A stretch of 64,000 bases of DNA from Micromonospora sediminimaris (GCA_900112325.1 FOLJ01000018.1:99825-163824), one strand, 5' to 3'. Counted from the stretch's first letter, positions 27,496 through 36,342 are shown. A program made the numbers and translations. Notes: generated by a model not told the origin, from the sequence alone.

Positions 27496-28122
27496 ATGAA
27501 GCCCAGAAGAGTGAGCCTGCTGGACCTCGGGTTGGATTCATCGTTCGACGCGGCGATGACTTTCGTGCAGTCGACACTGCAGAACATCAACGCCGGGTGC
27601 GAGGAACCCATCGCCGACATCGACTTCGTCCGATCGCGAAACCCCGACACGGTGCTCTCCGCCTTCACCGCATCATGCGACGTCCTGCACGTCATGGCGC
27701 ACGGCGATCACACTGTTACGCCGACGTTCAGCAGCACGGACGGCAAGGTCGAAATCTCGTTGGAGCACCTGGGAGAAGTCGCGGCAGACCAAAGCAAGGG
27801 CATCTCCACGAGCGCCATCATCGCGGACGGCTGCAAGACCGGCACCGGCGTATGGCAGAAGGCGGTGCGGGACTGCCTTCAGGGAGAAGTGACCTACATC
27901 GGCACCTCCGCCGTCATCGGCTGGCACGAGAGCGGCGTCTTCTGCTCCGCGTTCTACGGTGCCCTCTTCCGCAACCGCGGCAGGGGCATGACACCGGCGG
28001 AGCAAGCCCGGGATGCCGCCGATCGCGCCATCCAGGCGTACACCTTGCTGACCGACAAGAACTGCCCGTTCAAGGTCATGACTTTGAAGCCGAGCCAGCG
28101 AGCACGTACACTGCTCGGCTAG
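27496..28122 (+). CDS. Compact CHAT-type (caspase-like) protease candidate
   Basis: 208 residues. The segment DVLHVMAHGDH with H69 and the later IIADGCKTG with C113 have the spacing and setting of the catalytic His-Cys pair of CHAT/caspase-fold proteases; a beta strand precedes each. ATG 27496 follows GGGGAGG at 27481. Downstream of C113 comes TYIGTSAVIGWHE, consistent with the continued sheet. CHAT proteases act in bacterial immune systems, usually beside a sensor; here it is divergent from the helicase fragment and nuclease-like gene. No fused domain is present, which is unusual. Confidence 0.6.
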   Translation: MKPRRVSLLDLGLDSSFDAAMTFVQSTLQNINAGCEEPIADIDFVRSRNPDTVLSAFTASCDVLHVMAHGDHTVTPTFSSTDGKVEISLEHLGEVAADQSKGISTSAIIADGCKTGTGVWQKAVRDCLQGEVTYIGTSAVIGWHESGVFCSAFYGALFRNRGRGMTPAEQARDAADRAIQAYTLLTDKNCPFKVMTLKPSQRARTLLG

Positions 28123-28311
28123 TTCCGGCACCGCTGAGCTCTACAACACCTCGACGAACGCCGCCGCAGCGTCGGACTCGAGCCCTTCGACGAGCACGCC
28201 GACCAACTACGCCAGCACGACTCCGAAGACAACGACGGCGCCGACCGACTCCGAGCCGTGCCGAGGCGACAGCCACCGGCAGATGAGCCGCAATCCGGCA
28301 CATATCGAAGG
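28123..28311. other. Gap with a coding-like tail and no intact gene
   Basis: After an in-frame stop near 28136, plus-strand codons read ALQHLDERRRSVGLEPFDEH and continue to about 28320, acidic and arginine-rich. It resembles the end of a protein without a beginning. No family is recognised. Confidence 0.3.
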
Positions 28312-28764
28312 TTAGCCGATGAAGGACCGGTCGACATGGTAGTGGTGCCACCAGTCCGGGCGGTGGGTGCGGATGACGCCGTCGGTGCGGGTCAGCAGGA
28401 GGTAGTTGCCGTCCTGCACCAACGCCGCGTCCTCGTCACGGCCAGCGAGAACCCTTCCGACCGCCGCCACCATGTTGGGGATCCCCTTTGCGGCGATGTC
28501 GTCGGCGCGCATGGAGAAGGTGACGGACACGTACTTTGCGGGTTCCCATTCCCAGCGGGCCTCGCCGTCGGTTTCGGCCTCCCAGTAGCCGTTCGTTCCG
28601 GCGCGGACGGTGATGGCGTAGCCGCGTTGGTCGTACAGGCGGGCGGAGAGCAGGGCAGGGTTCGAGGTGGGGCGTGGGACTTCGCGGGGGTCGGCAGCGG
28701 TCAGGGCAGCTACCTCGGCGACGGGCGGGTCACCGGCCAGGACCAGGCGGAACTCCACGGCCAT
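28312..28764 (-). CDS. SitI3-family immunity protein
   Basis: 150 residues matching, in my recollection, the SitI3 immunity fold: it opens with MAVEFRLVLAG, includes a TNGYWEAETDG strand, and a YVSVTFSMRADD sheet followed by the conserved-looking VGRVLAGRDEDAALVQDGN. It would bind and neutralise the toxin made by the gene 12 bases upstream on the same strand. Cytoplasmic, no signal peptide. Toxin-immunity pairing by position is the main functional support. Confidence 0.75.
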   Translation of the reverse strand: MAVEFRLVLAGDPPVAEVAALTAADPREVPRPTSNPALLSARLYDQRGYAITVRAGTNGYWEAETDGEARWEWEPAKYVSVTFSMRADDIAAKGIPNMVAAVGRVLAGRDEDAALVQDGNYLLLTRTDGVIRTHRPDWWHHYHVDRSFIG

Positions 28765-28776
28765 CAGGGCGCCCTC

Positions 28777-29427
28777 TCAGTCTCGCCGGACGATCTGACG
28801 GATCGTACCGTCGCGGGTGACCACCGCCAGTTCCTTCAGCCCGTCGATCGGCCAGTGGTCGAACTGACGCCGTAACGCCACCACGTCACCTTCCCAGTCC
28901 TTGAGGTTGAGCACCACCCGCTGGGTCTGCTCGTCGTCGATCTTCTCCCGGACCTGGCTCCACACGTTGCGCACCGATGTTCGGGCCTGCGGTGAGTAGC
29001 AGTCGAAGACGTGCCCTTCGATCAGATAGTCCGGGTCCTTGTCCGGGTTACCACGGTCGCCGGTGCGGTCACGGGCGTCGCCGACCTGCTGTCCTGTGGG
29101 ATTCTGATGCACCCGGTAACCCTTGCCGGCGACGGTGTCGGCGCACTCGTTCTCCAACTCAAGAGCTCGTCGGGTGCTGTCGTCGGTCCTGGCGCCGACT
29201 CGGGTACGCGGACCCGTCGGCGTGCCGTTCTCGACCCCTGTGGCTGTTCTCCCCCACGCCGGAAGGTCGTTCTGTTGCTGCTCGGACGCGACGCGAGGCG
29301 TGTCGCCGCGGGTCTTGGGCGCGGGGCTGGCCGGTGTGGGAGGACCAGCCCCGATCAGTTTCCCGACGAACCCAATCCCCGCGCCTGCCCGATCGCCGCT
29401 TCCGCAGCCTGCTGCACCGCGCCACAA
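28777..29427 (-). CDS. Polymorphic toxin with a CdiA-type tRNA nuclease domain
   Basis: 216 residues from a TTG at 29427, though the true start may lie nearer 29355, where the upstream gene stops; the first 20-odd residues overlap it in another frame. A proline-rich linker (PPTPASPAPKTRGDTP) leads to a toxin domain: LENECADTVAGKGYRVHQNP, KDPDYLIEGHVFDCYSP, VRNVWSQVREKIDDEQ, VVLNLKD and WPIDGLKELAVV. These are the hallmarks of the CdiA C-terminal tRNase domain known from contact-dependent inhibition. The immunity gene follows by 12 bases. Confidence 0.8.
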   Translation of the reverse strand: MWRGAAGCGSGDRAGAGIGFVGKLIGAGPPTPASPAPKTRGDTPRVASEQQQNDLPAWGRTATGVENGTPTGPRTRVGARTDDSTRRALELENECADTVAGKGYRVHQNPTGQQVGDARDRTGDRGNPDKDPDYLIEGHVFDCYSPQARTSVRNVWSQVREKIDDEQTQRVVLNLKDWEGDVVALRRQFDHWPIDGLKELAVVTRDGTIRQIVRRD

Positions 29428-29885
29428 CGCTGCACCACCAGCACCAGGACCTGCTTGACGCCGTCAAGAGACTGCAGAAGTGGGCCCGGCTGCCCGCCCC
29501 GCAGCACCGTACCGACGAGTTGCCGGGCCTGATTGACATGACCGATCGTCGCCGTTGTGGCTTCACGGGCACCGGCGATCGCCTGCTGCACCTGCGCCAA
29601 CCCGGAGATGGTCTCCTGCGGAGTGGCAGCCTCCCGAGGCACACTCGCGGCAGCGGTAGCCGCCTCACCCACCGTCCCAGCGGCCCCACCCAGCCCCGCC
29701 TGAACAGCGGAAATCGAGGCACGAACCCGCGCCATCCCCGCCGCGACCGCCGCGAACCCCGCACCCACAGCCCGGGCAGCGACCTGCTGAACCTGATGAT
29801 CAGCCGCCGCGGTGAGACTCTGCGCCCGCTCCAGACCCGCAGTCACCGCCCGCAACTCGCCAGCGATCTCCTCCACACTCGACAC
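29355..29885 (-). CDS. DUF6244-type helical protein, leader of the toxin module
   Basis: 176 residues, almost entirely alpha-helical and alanine-rich, beginning MSSVEEIAGELRAVTAGLER, with repeated Q/A-rich stretches and no signal peptide. It resembles DUF6244 proteins of Micromonospora, which have the plan of WXG100/LXG-like secretion partners. Its stop at 29355 lies inside the toxin gene, in another frame, so the two are translationally coupled or were once one gene. A role in delivering the toxin is inferred. Confidence 0.65.
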   Translation of the reverse strand: MSSVEEIAGELRAVTAGLERAQSLTAAADHQVQQVAARAVGAGFAAVAAGMARVRASISAVQAGLGGAAGTVGEAATAAASVPREAATPQETISGLAQVQQAIAGAREATTATIGHVNQARQLVGTVLRGGQPGPLLQSLDGVKQVLVLVVQRCGAVQQAAEAAIGQARGLGSSGN

Positions 29886-30225
29886 GAATCAACCACCCCC
29901 AACCGAGAACCGACTCCGAACCCAGCAACCTACCCGGCAACACCACTCCCGGCGATAGACCGCCATCGAGTTACCCGCCGCAGCCATGCCGCCTCTTTCC
30001 GCTTCAGACTGGCCGAGCCAGTACGAACTTTCAGCACCGGGATGCCGACAGCGAAGGTCGGGCTTGGGGCTACATGTTGAACCAGCTCACCAGGGCCGGT
30101 CAGCTCGCGCCATCGGAGCACCACACACGGGTCCGTCTCCCCGCGGGCGCAGCCAAAGTGGACATCCGGATCGCACGCCGACGATCTACGCTGAGGGCTG
30201 ATGACTCGGGCGTGCGGGAGGGTGA
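29886..30225. other. Divergent promoter region without an intact gene
   Basis: About 340 bases between the DUF6244 gene (minus) and the HNH gene (plus), which must contain both promoters. A short plus-strand coding-like stretch (MLNQLTRAGQLAPSEHHTRV) occurs at about 30074-30195 and runs into the HNH gene in another frame. No promoter boxes were identified. Confidence 0.35.
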
Positions 30226-31206
30226 ATGCCTACGGCGGCGGACCATCTCGCGATCACCCCGTCCGCAGCCCGTGCCCAATGGCGCTCGATCGTCGTACGC
30301 CCATGGGCGATCGAGGGCCGTCGGCAAGTCGCCTTCACCCCGGTGGAGACGCTGCGGTGCTTGGCCGCGAGCCTGCTGGTCGACCACCGCCGCTATGGCG
30401 GGTCGACGGCGCACCGTGCCGACGAGCCGGTCCCCGGCCTGGCCCAGCTGTTCAAACGTCCCAACAGCAGCATCCTGGCGAAGATGGCCAATCTCGATGG
30501 CAGCCGCCGCAACGGTGCCCGACACGAGGTGGAGGTCGCCGCCCGCCTGCTCGGCGGTCAGGACGAGCTGGCATCCGTGTATCGGATCATCGTGCGAGCG
30601 GCCCGCGACGTCGGCGTCACGGCCGAGAACCTGCCCGACTTTCTGTACCTGGAGCACGACGACGCGCCGCTGATCCTGCTCGGCCAGGACGAGCTGAGGA
30701 CCAGCGACATCGTCGACGCCGTCCAGACGGAGCACCCTGGGGTCACCGACCACATGACCGAACTACTCCTGATCGCCGCAGCGCGTGTCGGGCAACATCG
30801 CTTCGCCTGCGACGTACTACGCAATCACGCACACCGCTGCGTGTTCTGCGGCCTGTCAGTGACCGTCGACGACCGACGGGCCCCGCGGATGCTCGTCGCC
30901 TCTCACATCAAGCCGTGGCGAAACAGCAGCCCGCGCGAACGCCTCGACGTCGCCAACGGCCTCACTGCCTGCCCGACACACGACGTCGCGTTCGACACCG
31001 GTCTGCTCACCGTCAACGGCGGACTGCGCATCCACATCCACACCGACCTGCACCGCAAGATCGACAACGACCCAGCCCTACACGCCGCGTTCGGCCGGCC
31101 ACCCCTGGCCGAACGCCTCCTCCTGCCCGCTGACGCCCTGCCGCCCCAGCGCGGCGTCGGCCATGCCGAGACCCGCCCGCAGCACCGGCACGCACGAACG
31201 ACTTGA
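30226..31206 (+). CDS. HNH endonuclease
   Basis: 326 residues. Near residue 205-265 lies a zinc-type HNH motif: CVFCGLSVT, then ASHIKPW with the catalytic histidine, and NGLTACPTHDVAFD with the N and second histidine. The N-terminal region contains an AFTPVETLRCLAASLLV helical module without a clear match. GGAGGGTGA precedes the ATG. The HNH type (ASHIKPW plus NGL..) is that of restriction endonucleases, so it likely nicks or cuts foreign DNA. It is 330 bases upstream of the DUF262 gene on the same strand. Confidence 0.82.
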   Translation: MPTAADHLAITPSAARAQWRSIVVRPWAIEGRRQVAFTPVETLRCLAASLLVDHRRYGGSTAHRADEPVPGLAQLFKRPNSSILAKMANLDGSRRNGARHEVEVAARLLGGQDELASVYRIIVRAARDVGVTAENLPDFLYLEHDDAPLILLGQDELRTSDIVDAVQTEHPGVTDHMTELLLIAAARVGQHRFACDVLRNHAHRCVFCGLSVTVDDRRAPRMLVASHIKPWRNSSPRERLDVANGLTACPTHDVAFDTGLLTVNGGLRIHIHTDLHRKIDNDPALHAAFGRPPLAERLLLPADALPPQRGVGHAETRPQHRHARTT

Positions 31207-31536
31207 GCGAGTTGTTCTGCAACCGCCGCGCAAGCATCGGCAGAGTCGGATTTCAGAGCGACGCTGGCACAGTCAACAAGGCTACTTGTCGCGGCGTCAT
31301 CCACGACCTCCCCTGAACCGGCAGCAAACGGCCTATCGATCATAGGGACAGGGTCATCGAGCTGGGCTCCCGTATGCGGCTTTGTGGCCTTCCACTTTCG
31401 CCGCTACCGAACTCCGAGAATCCTCGGGTCGCAGCGGAGATTCGGGGCACTTGACGCCGGATGGCGCGTGGTAGAAGTAGTTGCCAACGCGACGCTTCGT
31501 ATGCGCGATCGCCCATCCGCCCGAGGAGCACCGGCT
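31207..31536. other. Gap before the DUF262 gene, no supported gene
   Basis: About 330 bases. On the minus strand from 31343 a coding-like peptide (MIDRPFAAGSGEVVDDAATS) continues for about 50 residues, then runs antisense into the HNH gene; it may be chance. The open frame of the DUF262 gene extends upstream to 31384, but the ribosome site points to 31537. Confidence 0.3.
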
Positions 31537-33810
31537 GTGCCGCCCACTTTGTACCGTGACACCGGGTATTCGCTGAATCACCTGATCGAGGACATCAAGG
31601 TCGGACGGATCGGCCTCCCGGATATTCAGCGCCCCTTCGTCTGGTCGGCCGCCAAGACTCGGGACCTGTTCGACTCGATGTACCGCGGCTACCCCATCGG
31701 GACGCTGATGTTCTGGGAGACCGGCGCGGAGGTCGGTACCCGCCAGATCGGCATGGAGTCCGCCGGCCGGTCGCCGCAACTCCTCATCGTTGACGGCCAG
31801 CAGCGGCTGACGTCGCTGTTTGCCGTGCTCACCGGCCGGCCGGTGCTGACCAAATCGTTCGAGCAGCGTCGCATCCGCATCGCCTTCCGACCGGAAGATC
31901 AGACCTTCGAGGTGACAGACGCCGCCATCGAGCGCGATGCGCACTTCATCCCCGACATCACCACGCTCTGGTCCAGCGGCTACAAGACCACTGTGCGCCA
32001 GTTCTTCGACCGGCTGGACCAAGCGGCCGACGAGAGCCTGTCGGACGCCTACAAGGACGACCTCGAGGAACGCATTGACCGCGTGCGTGATCTACGCGAG
32101 TTCCGGTTCCAGGTGGTTGAGCTGGGCGCCTCGGCGAACGAGGAGCAGGTCGCCGAGATCTTTGTCAGGATCAACTCCGAGGGCGTACAGCTCAACCAGT
32201 CGGACTTCATCCTCACCCTCATGTCCGTGCACTGGGAGAAGGGACGTCGGCAGCTAGAAGACTTCAGCCGCGCTGCCGTCGACCCGACGGTCACCGGGCC
32301 CAGTCCGCGCAATCCGTTCCTCGATCCCAGTCCGGACCAGCTGTTGCGGGTTGCCGTCGCGGTTGCCTTCCGCCGCGCCCGTCTGCAGCACGTCTACAAC
32401 ATCCTGCGCGGCAAGGACCTTGAGACCGGCCGGGTCAGCGCGGAGCGGCGCCAGCAGCAGTTCGAGCGGCTTGCCGCAGCGCAGGAGAAGGCGCTCGACC
32501 TGACCAGTTGGCACGAGTTCCTCAAGTGCGTGGCCACTGCGGGCTTCCGCAGCCGTAAGATGATCACGTCGGACAACGCGTTGCTGTTCAGCTATTCGCT
32601 CTGGCTGATCGGCCGTCACGACTTCGGCCTGGACGCGTCGGCCCTGCGCCCGATCATCGCTCGTTGGTTCTTCATGGCACACACCACTGGCCGCTACACC
32701 AGTTCGCCGGAGTCGCAGCTCGAATCCGATCTCGGGCGGATTGCAGGCCTCGCGACCAGCGACGGACCCGCCTTCGTCGCGGAACTCGACCGCATCGTCA
32801 CCGCCAACTTCACCGGGGATTACTGGGACATTTCATTGCCGAACCGGCTCGACACGTCGTCGTCTCGATCCCCCGTGCTCTTTGCATATCTCGCCGCGCT
32901 GAACATCCTCGACGCCGAGGTGCTCTTCAGTGACCTTCGCGTCAAAGATCTACTGGATCCCTCTGGTTCGGCCCCACGGTCCGTCGAACGTGACCGCCTG
33001 TTCCATCGCAAGCACCTCGAGTCACTCGGCATCTCCGGGACGCGGCAGATCAACGCGATCGCGAACATGGCGTACGTCGAATGGCCGCCAGCTGAGCGGA
33101 ACAACGCTGACGCCCCGCGCGACTACCTGCCCCGCATCGCGGAGGCGATCGATCCGGAGACCCTGGCTCGACAGTCCCGCTGGCACGCGCTTCCGGTGGG
33201 TTGGGAGCAACTGGACTACCCGACCTTCCTCGAGCGTCGCCGCCAGCTCATCGCCCGAGTCGTCCGGGACGCCTTCAACACCCTCGCTGGCGAGCGCAAG
33301 CGGTACGTAGCGACGACCGCCGAGGATCTCATCGCCGCAGGCGAATCCCAGACGACGGAATTCAAGTCCAGCGCCCGATGGAACCCCCATACCAGCCAGT
33401 ACGACCCGAAGCTCGGGCACATCCTCGTCAAGACGGTATGCGGATTCCTCAACGCCGAGGGCGGCGTCCTGCTCATCGGCGTCGAGGACGACGGCCAGGT
33501 CCTCGGCATCGAGGGCGACCTCACTACGCTCGGAACGAAGCCGAACACCGACGGCTACGAGCTGTTTCTCCGGCAGCTACTCGACGACAATCTTTCCGCC
33601 CCGACCGCCTCGACCGTACGCATCCGGTTTCCCCAGGTCGAGGAAAAGACGATCTGCCAGGTCAGCGTCGCAGCGTCAGGCCGACCCATCTTCGCCAAAC
33701 CGGCCAAGGGCGGCCCCAGCGCGTCGGATCTCTGGGTACGCGTAGGCAACGCAACCAAACAACTCCACGGCGACGACCTCATCAAGTACCAGGAGGAACA
33801 CTGGGGATGA
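31537..33810 (+). CDS. DUF262 (GmrS-like) protein fused to a C-terminal AlbA_2 domain
   Basis: 757 residues. The N-terminal 250 residues form a DUF262 domain of the GmrSD/BrxU type: IKVGRIGLPDIQRPFVWS, YPIGTLMFW and the nucleotide-hydrolysis motif LIVDGQQRLTSL, then FVRINSEGVQLNQSDF. Such proteins restrict modified phage DNA. A helical middle region follows, and residues about 590-757 carry an AlbA_2 module (TTEFKSSARW, VCGFLNAEGGVLLIGVEDDG). GTG 31537 follows GAGGAG; an ATG at 31501 is possible. The DUF1524 HNH nuclease usually fused to DUF262 is absent; the adjacent HNH gene may supply it. Confidence 0.85.
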   Translation: MPPTLYRDTGYSLNHLIEDIKVGRIGLPDIQRPFVWSAAKTRDLFDSMYRGYPIGTLMFWETGAEVGTRQIGMESAGRSPQLLIVDGQQRLTSLFAVLTGRPVLTKSFEQRRIRIAFRPEDQTFEVTDAAIERDAHFIPDITTLWSSGYKTTVRQFFDRLDQAADESLSDAYKDDLEERIDRVRDLREFRFQVVELGASANEEQVAEIFVRINSEGVQLNQSDFILTLMSVHWEKGRRQLEDFSRAAVDPTVTGPSPRNPFLDPSPDQLLRVAVAVAFRRARLQHVYNILRGKDLETGRVSAERRQQQFERLAAAQEKALDLTSWHEFLKCVATAGFRSRKMITSDNALLFSYSLWLIGRHDFGLDASALRPIIARWFFMAHTTGRYTSSPESQLESDLGRIAGLATSDGPAFVAELDRIVTANFTGDYWDISLPNRLDTSSSRSPVLFAYLAALNILDAEVLFSDLRVKDLLDPSGSAPRSVERDRLFHRKHLESLGISGTRQINAIANMAYVEWPPAERNNADAPRDYLPRIAEAIDPETLARQSRWHALPVGWEQLDYPTFLERRRQLIARVVRDAFNTLAGERKRYVATTAEDLIAAGESQTTEFKSSARWNPHTSQYDPKLGHILVKTVCGFLNAEGGVLLIGVEDDGQVLGIEGDLTTLGTKPNTDGYELFLRQLLDDNLSAPTASTVRIRFPQVEEKTICQVSVAASGRPIFAKPAKGGPSASDLWVRVGNATKQLHGDDLIKYQEEHWG

Positions 33811-33961
33811 GGCCCTTCTACAGCTCCATCAAACGTTGAGATAACCGACCCTGGCGAACCTGCTGGTCGAGTCGCCTACCGCCTTCGCTGCCTGATGGTG
33901 CAGCTTGCCTGTTTCTGCTCATTGACCACCGGTGGGCTCCCCCCTGAGATGTGGACACATC

Positions 33962-34054
33962 GCCCGGTTGCGGCGTGAGGTGGCTGAGTTGCGGCAGGAG
34001 AAGGAGATCCTGCGTAAGGCGGCCGCCTATTTCGCGAAGGAGATGGATCGGTGA
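33962..34054 (+). pseudogene. C-terminal remnant of IS3 orfA
   Basis: The frame reads ARLRREVAELRQEKEILRKA then AAYFAKEMDR to a stop at 34052-34054. This is the leucine-zipper end of an IS3-family OrfA; the DNA-binding N-terminus (about 60 residues) is missing. The stop overlaps the orfB start by 4 bases, as in many IS3 elements. Confidence 0.75.
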
Positions 34055-34951
34055 CCAGCCGCTTCCGGTTCATCTCCACCCACCGCGTCACCTTCGGCGT
34101 CAAGCGGCTGTGCCGGATCCTGGCGGTCTCCCGCTCCGGGTTCTACCGCTGGAGCGCCAGCGAGCCGGCCCGGCAGGCTCGCGCCGCCGACGAGGACACC
34201 CTCGCCGAGCAGATCACCGTGGTCCACGCCCACTCCGGTGGCGCCTACGGGTCGCCGCGGGTGACCGCCGAGCTGCGCTGTCAGAGCGTGCGGGTCAACC
34301 GCAAGCGGGTCGAGCGGATCATGCGACAGCGTGACGTGGTGGGCCGGCATCTGCGCCGCCGCAAACGCACCACGATCCCCGACCCAGGCGCCCCGCCGGT
34401 GCCGGACCCTGATCGGCCGCGACTTCACCGCCGCCGCACCGGACCAGCGATGGTGCGGCGACATCACCTACCTACGCGTCAGGACCGGCTGGTTGTTCCT
34501 GGCGACGGTCATCGACATCGCCACCCGCCGACTGGTCGGCTGGTCGATCAACACCCACATGCGCACCGGCCTGGTCATCGACGCTCTCGACGCCGCCGTC
34601 GCCGCTCGTGGCGGCCGGGTCGACGGGGTGATCTTCCACGCGGACAGGGGCACCCAATACAGCAGTGGCGCCTTCGCCGACGCCTGCCGCCGCCACGGCG
34701 TGCGCCGCTCGATGGGGCGGACCGGCTCGTCGTACGACAACGCCCTGGCAGAGACGTTCTTCGCCACACTCAAACGTGAACTCGACGTCGACCGACGTCG
34801 TTGGGCCACCGTGACCGACGCCCGCCGCGACGTGTTCCGGTGGATCGCCTTCTACAACCACCGCCGACGCCACTGCGCGCTGGACTATCTCAGTCCCGCC
34901 GACTACGAACAGACCCTCACACCGACTACGCTGCACCAGATCGCGGCATAA
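34051..34951 (+). pseudogene. IS3 orfB transposase with a frameshift
   Basis: Starts GTG 34051 (FRFISTHRVTFGVKRLCRIL, then SRSGFYRW). After GAPPVPD near 34409 an extra C shifts the frame; the other frame then continues LIGRDFTAAAPDQRWCGDIT with the DDE residues D (GDITYL), D (FHADRGTQYSSG) and E (SSYDNALAETFFATLKRE), and ends NHRRRHCALDYLSPADYE. The catalytic triad is therefore intact but split between frames. One base correction would restore the protein. Confidence 0.82.
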
Positions 34952-34981
34952 CCCGGTGTCCACATCCCGGGGGGAACCTCA

Positions 34982-35312
34982 CCGGTGCCGGCTCGGGGCA
35001 AGCCCGATCCGGACACTGACCTGCGCCACCTTGGCCAGAAATCCTGGCGGGAGTGCTGCAACGCCGTGACGCGGTGTGCTCCCGGTCCAAAATCGCGAAC
35101 AGGGCGGGGTCAGTACGTCGGCGGCCTTGCTGTAGTCGGGCCGGGTCCAGCACCGGGTACCGCTGGCCTCACGATCAGCCTGCCCGGCAAACGATGACCG
35201 CGCTCGCAGAACCCACCGGACGCTTGGCAACCGCCCGGCAAGGACGCCAAGAAGAAAGTGGAAGATCCCGATGCCCCTGGCGACCAAATCGGGCTCGCTG
35301 GTAGTAGCATCC
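34982..35312. other. Gap between the IS and the integrase remnant
   Basis: No intact gene. On the minus strand the bases 35312-34990 presumably once held the rest of the integrase, but no recognisable GWSS/Y segment is found in any frame; instead coding-like but unplaced peptides occur (DPALFAILDREHTASR). Rearrangement here likely removed the end of the integrase. Confidence 0.35.
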
Positions 35313-36155
35313 TCAACCGGTGTCGCCGCCGGCGCGTTTCCACTCGTGGGCGAAGCTGTGCCGCCACCGGTGGGCGTGCACGTCCGCCACGCCGGCCGCG
35401 GCGCCCAGCCGTTTGGGCAGGATTTTGATGCCGTTTGGCGTCAAGGCTGCGGTGCCTCGTTCGGCCAGCCACAGGTGTGGCAGGGCGGCGCCCTTGTGCT
35501 TGTCCCGGGCCCGCAGATACCGCGACAGCGCCCGGGCCGTCTTGGGCCCGAACCGCACCCGCCGGTCCTTGGCGCCCTTGCCGTGGAAACGCACCGACTC
35601 CGTGTGCAGGTCCACGTCGTCGACCAGAAGGTTGCCGACCTCCGACAGGCGGGCGCCGGTGTTGCAGTACACCCGGATCAACGCCTCGTCGCGCAGGTTC
35701 GCGAAGCCTTTGCCCTTGCAGGCGTCGAGAAGCTTGCTGGTGTCCTCGTCGCGCATGACCGGGATCAGCTTGCGGGGTGTCTTCGGCTGCCGCACCCGCT
35801 GCATCGGCGACCGGTCGATGGCCTCCTCGTCGAGGAGCAGCCACTTGAAGAACTGCTGCAACCCTTTCTGCTTGTTCACCGCCGTCGACGCGGACCTGGT
35901 CTCGATCATCCAACCCTGGAATGCCTCCACATGCGCCCGCGTCACCGCGCACGGATCCTCCGCCGCAGCGGCGGCGTCCGGATCCGGCGACTGCTCTGCC
36001 AGATACCGGCCCAGCTGCGCGGCGGCGAGGAGGTAGTTGTAGCGGGTGGTCTCCGGATAGTTCCCGGCCCGCAGGGACCGGTCCCAGTCGCGGAGGAACC
36101 CGGCCCAGGTCCGGGAGAGCCCGACGGTGAGTTTCTGAAGATCCAGTAGTGGCAT
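35313..36155 (-). pseudogene. Truncated tyrosine integrase next to tRNA-Pro
   Basis: 280 residues. An N-terminal SAM-like core-binding domain (residues 15-130, including STAVNKQKGLQQFFKWLL) is followed by a catalytic domain with R (NTGARLSEVGNL), K (HGKGAKDRRVRF) and HxxR (HAHRWRHSFAHE). The protein then stops at KRAGGDTG, so the second H/W and the nucleophile tyrosine, normally 30-40 residues further on, are absent. It therefore cannot recombine. Its place just downstream of the tRNA 3' end marks an old integration site. Confidence 0.8.
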
Positions 36156-36220
36156 GACAACCTGCCCGAGTCAAGGAGTCCAACAGCGGCGCGCTAGACC
36201 AGGCATCCATGCCAAGCAAT

Positions 36221-36263
36221 GAAAAGAGGGCTCCCGCAAGTCGCTGACCTGCGGAAACCCTCT
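36221..36263 (-). terminator. Rho-independent terminator downstream of tRNA-Pro
   Basis: Read on the minus strand: GAGGGTTTCCGCA, a loop GGTCAGCGACT, then TGCGGGAGCCCTC followed by TTTTC. The stem is about 12 bp with two bulges and has a short T-run, an unusually clear terminator for this genome. It begins 7 bases after the tRNA 3' end. Confidence 0.75.
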
Positions 36264-36269
36264 CGCTGT

Positions 36270-36342
<73 letters not shown>

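Larger units (their letters stand above)
33933..34981 (+). mobile_element. IS3-family insertion sequence, internally deleted
   Basis: Imperfect 26-base inverted ends (33933-33958 and 34956-34981) share TG..CA termini, CTCCCCCC/TTCCCCCC and GATGTGGACAC. The 4-base CCGG is present on both outer sides, consistent with a target duplication, but it lies in a palindrome (CACCGGTG), so this is not certain. The element is about 1050 bases; intact relatives are about 1.2-1.3 kb. Only the end of orfA is left directly after the left end, and orfB is frameshifted, so it cannot move on its own. Confidence 0.8.

Noticed and set aside
31384..31536. Upstream extension of the DUF262 protein
   Set aside because: The extra residues are not part of the DUF262 fold, and GAGGAG before GTG 31537 marks the start.
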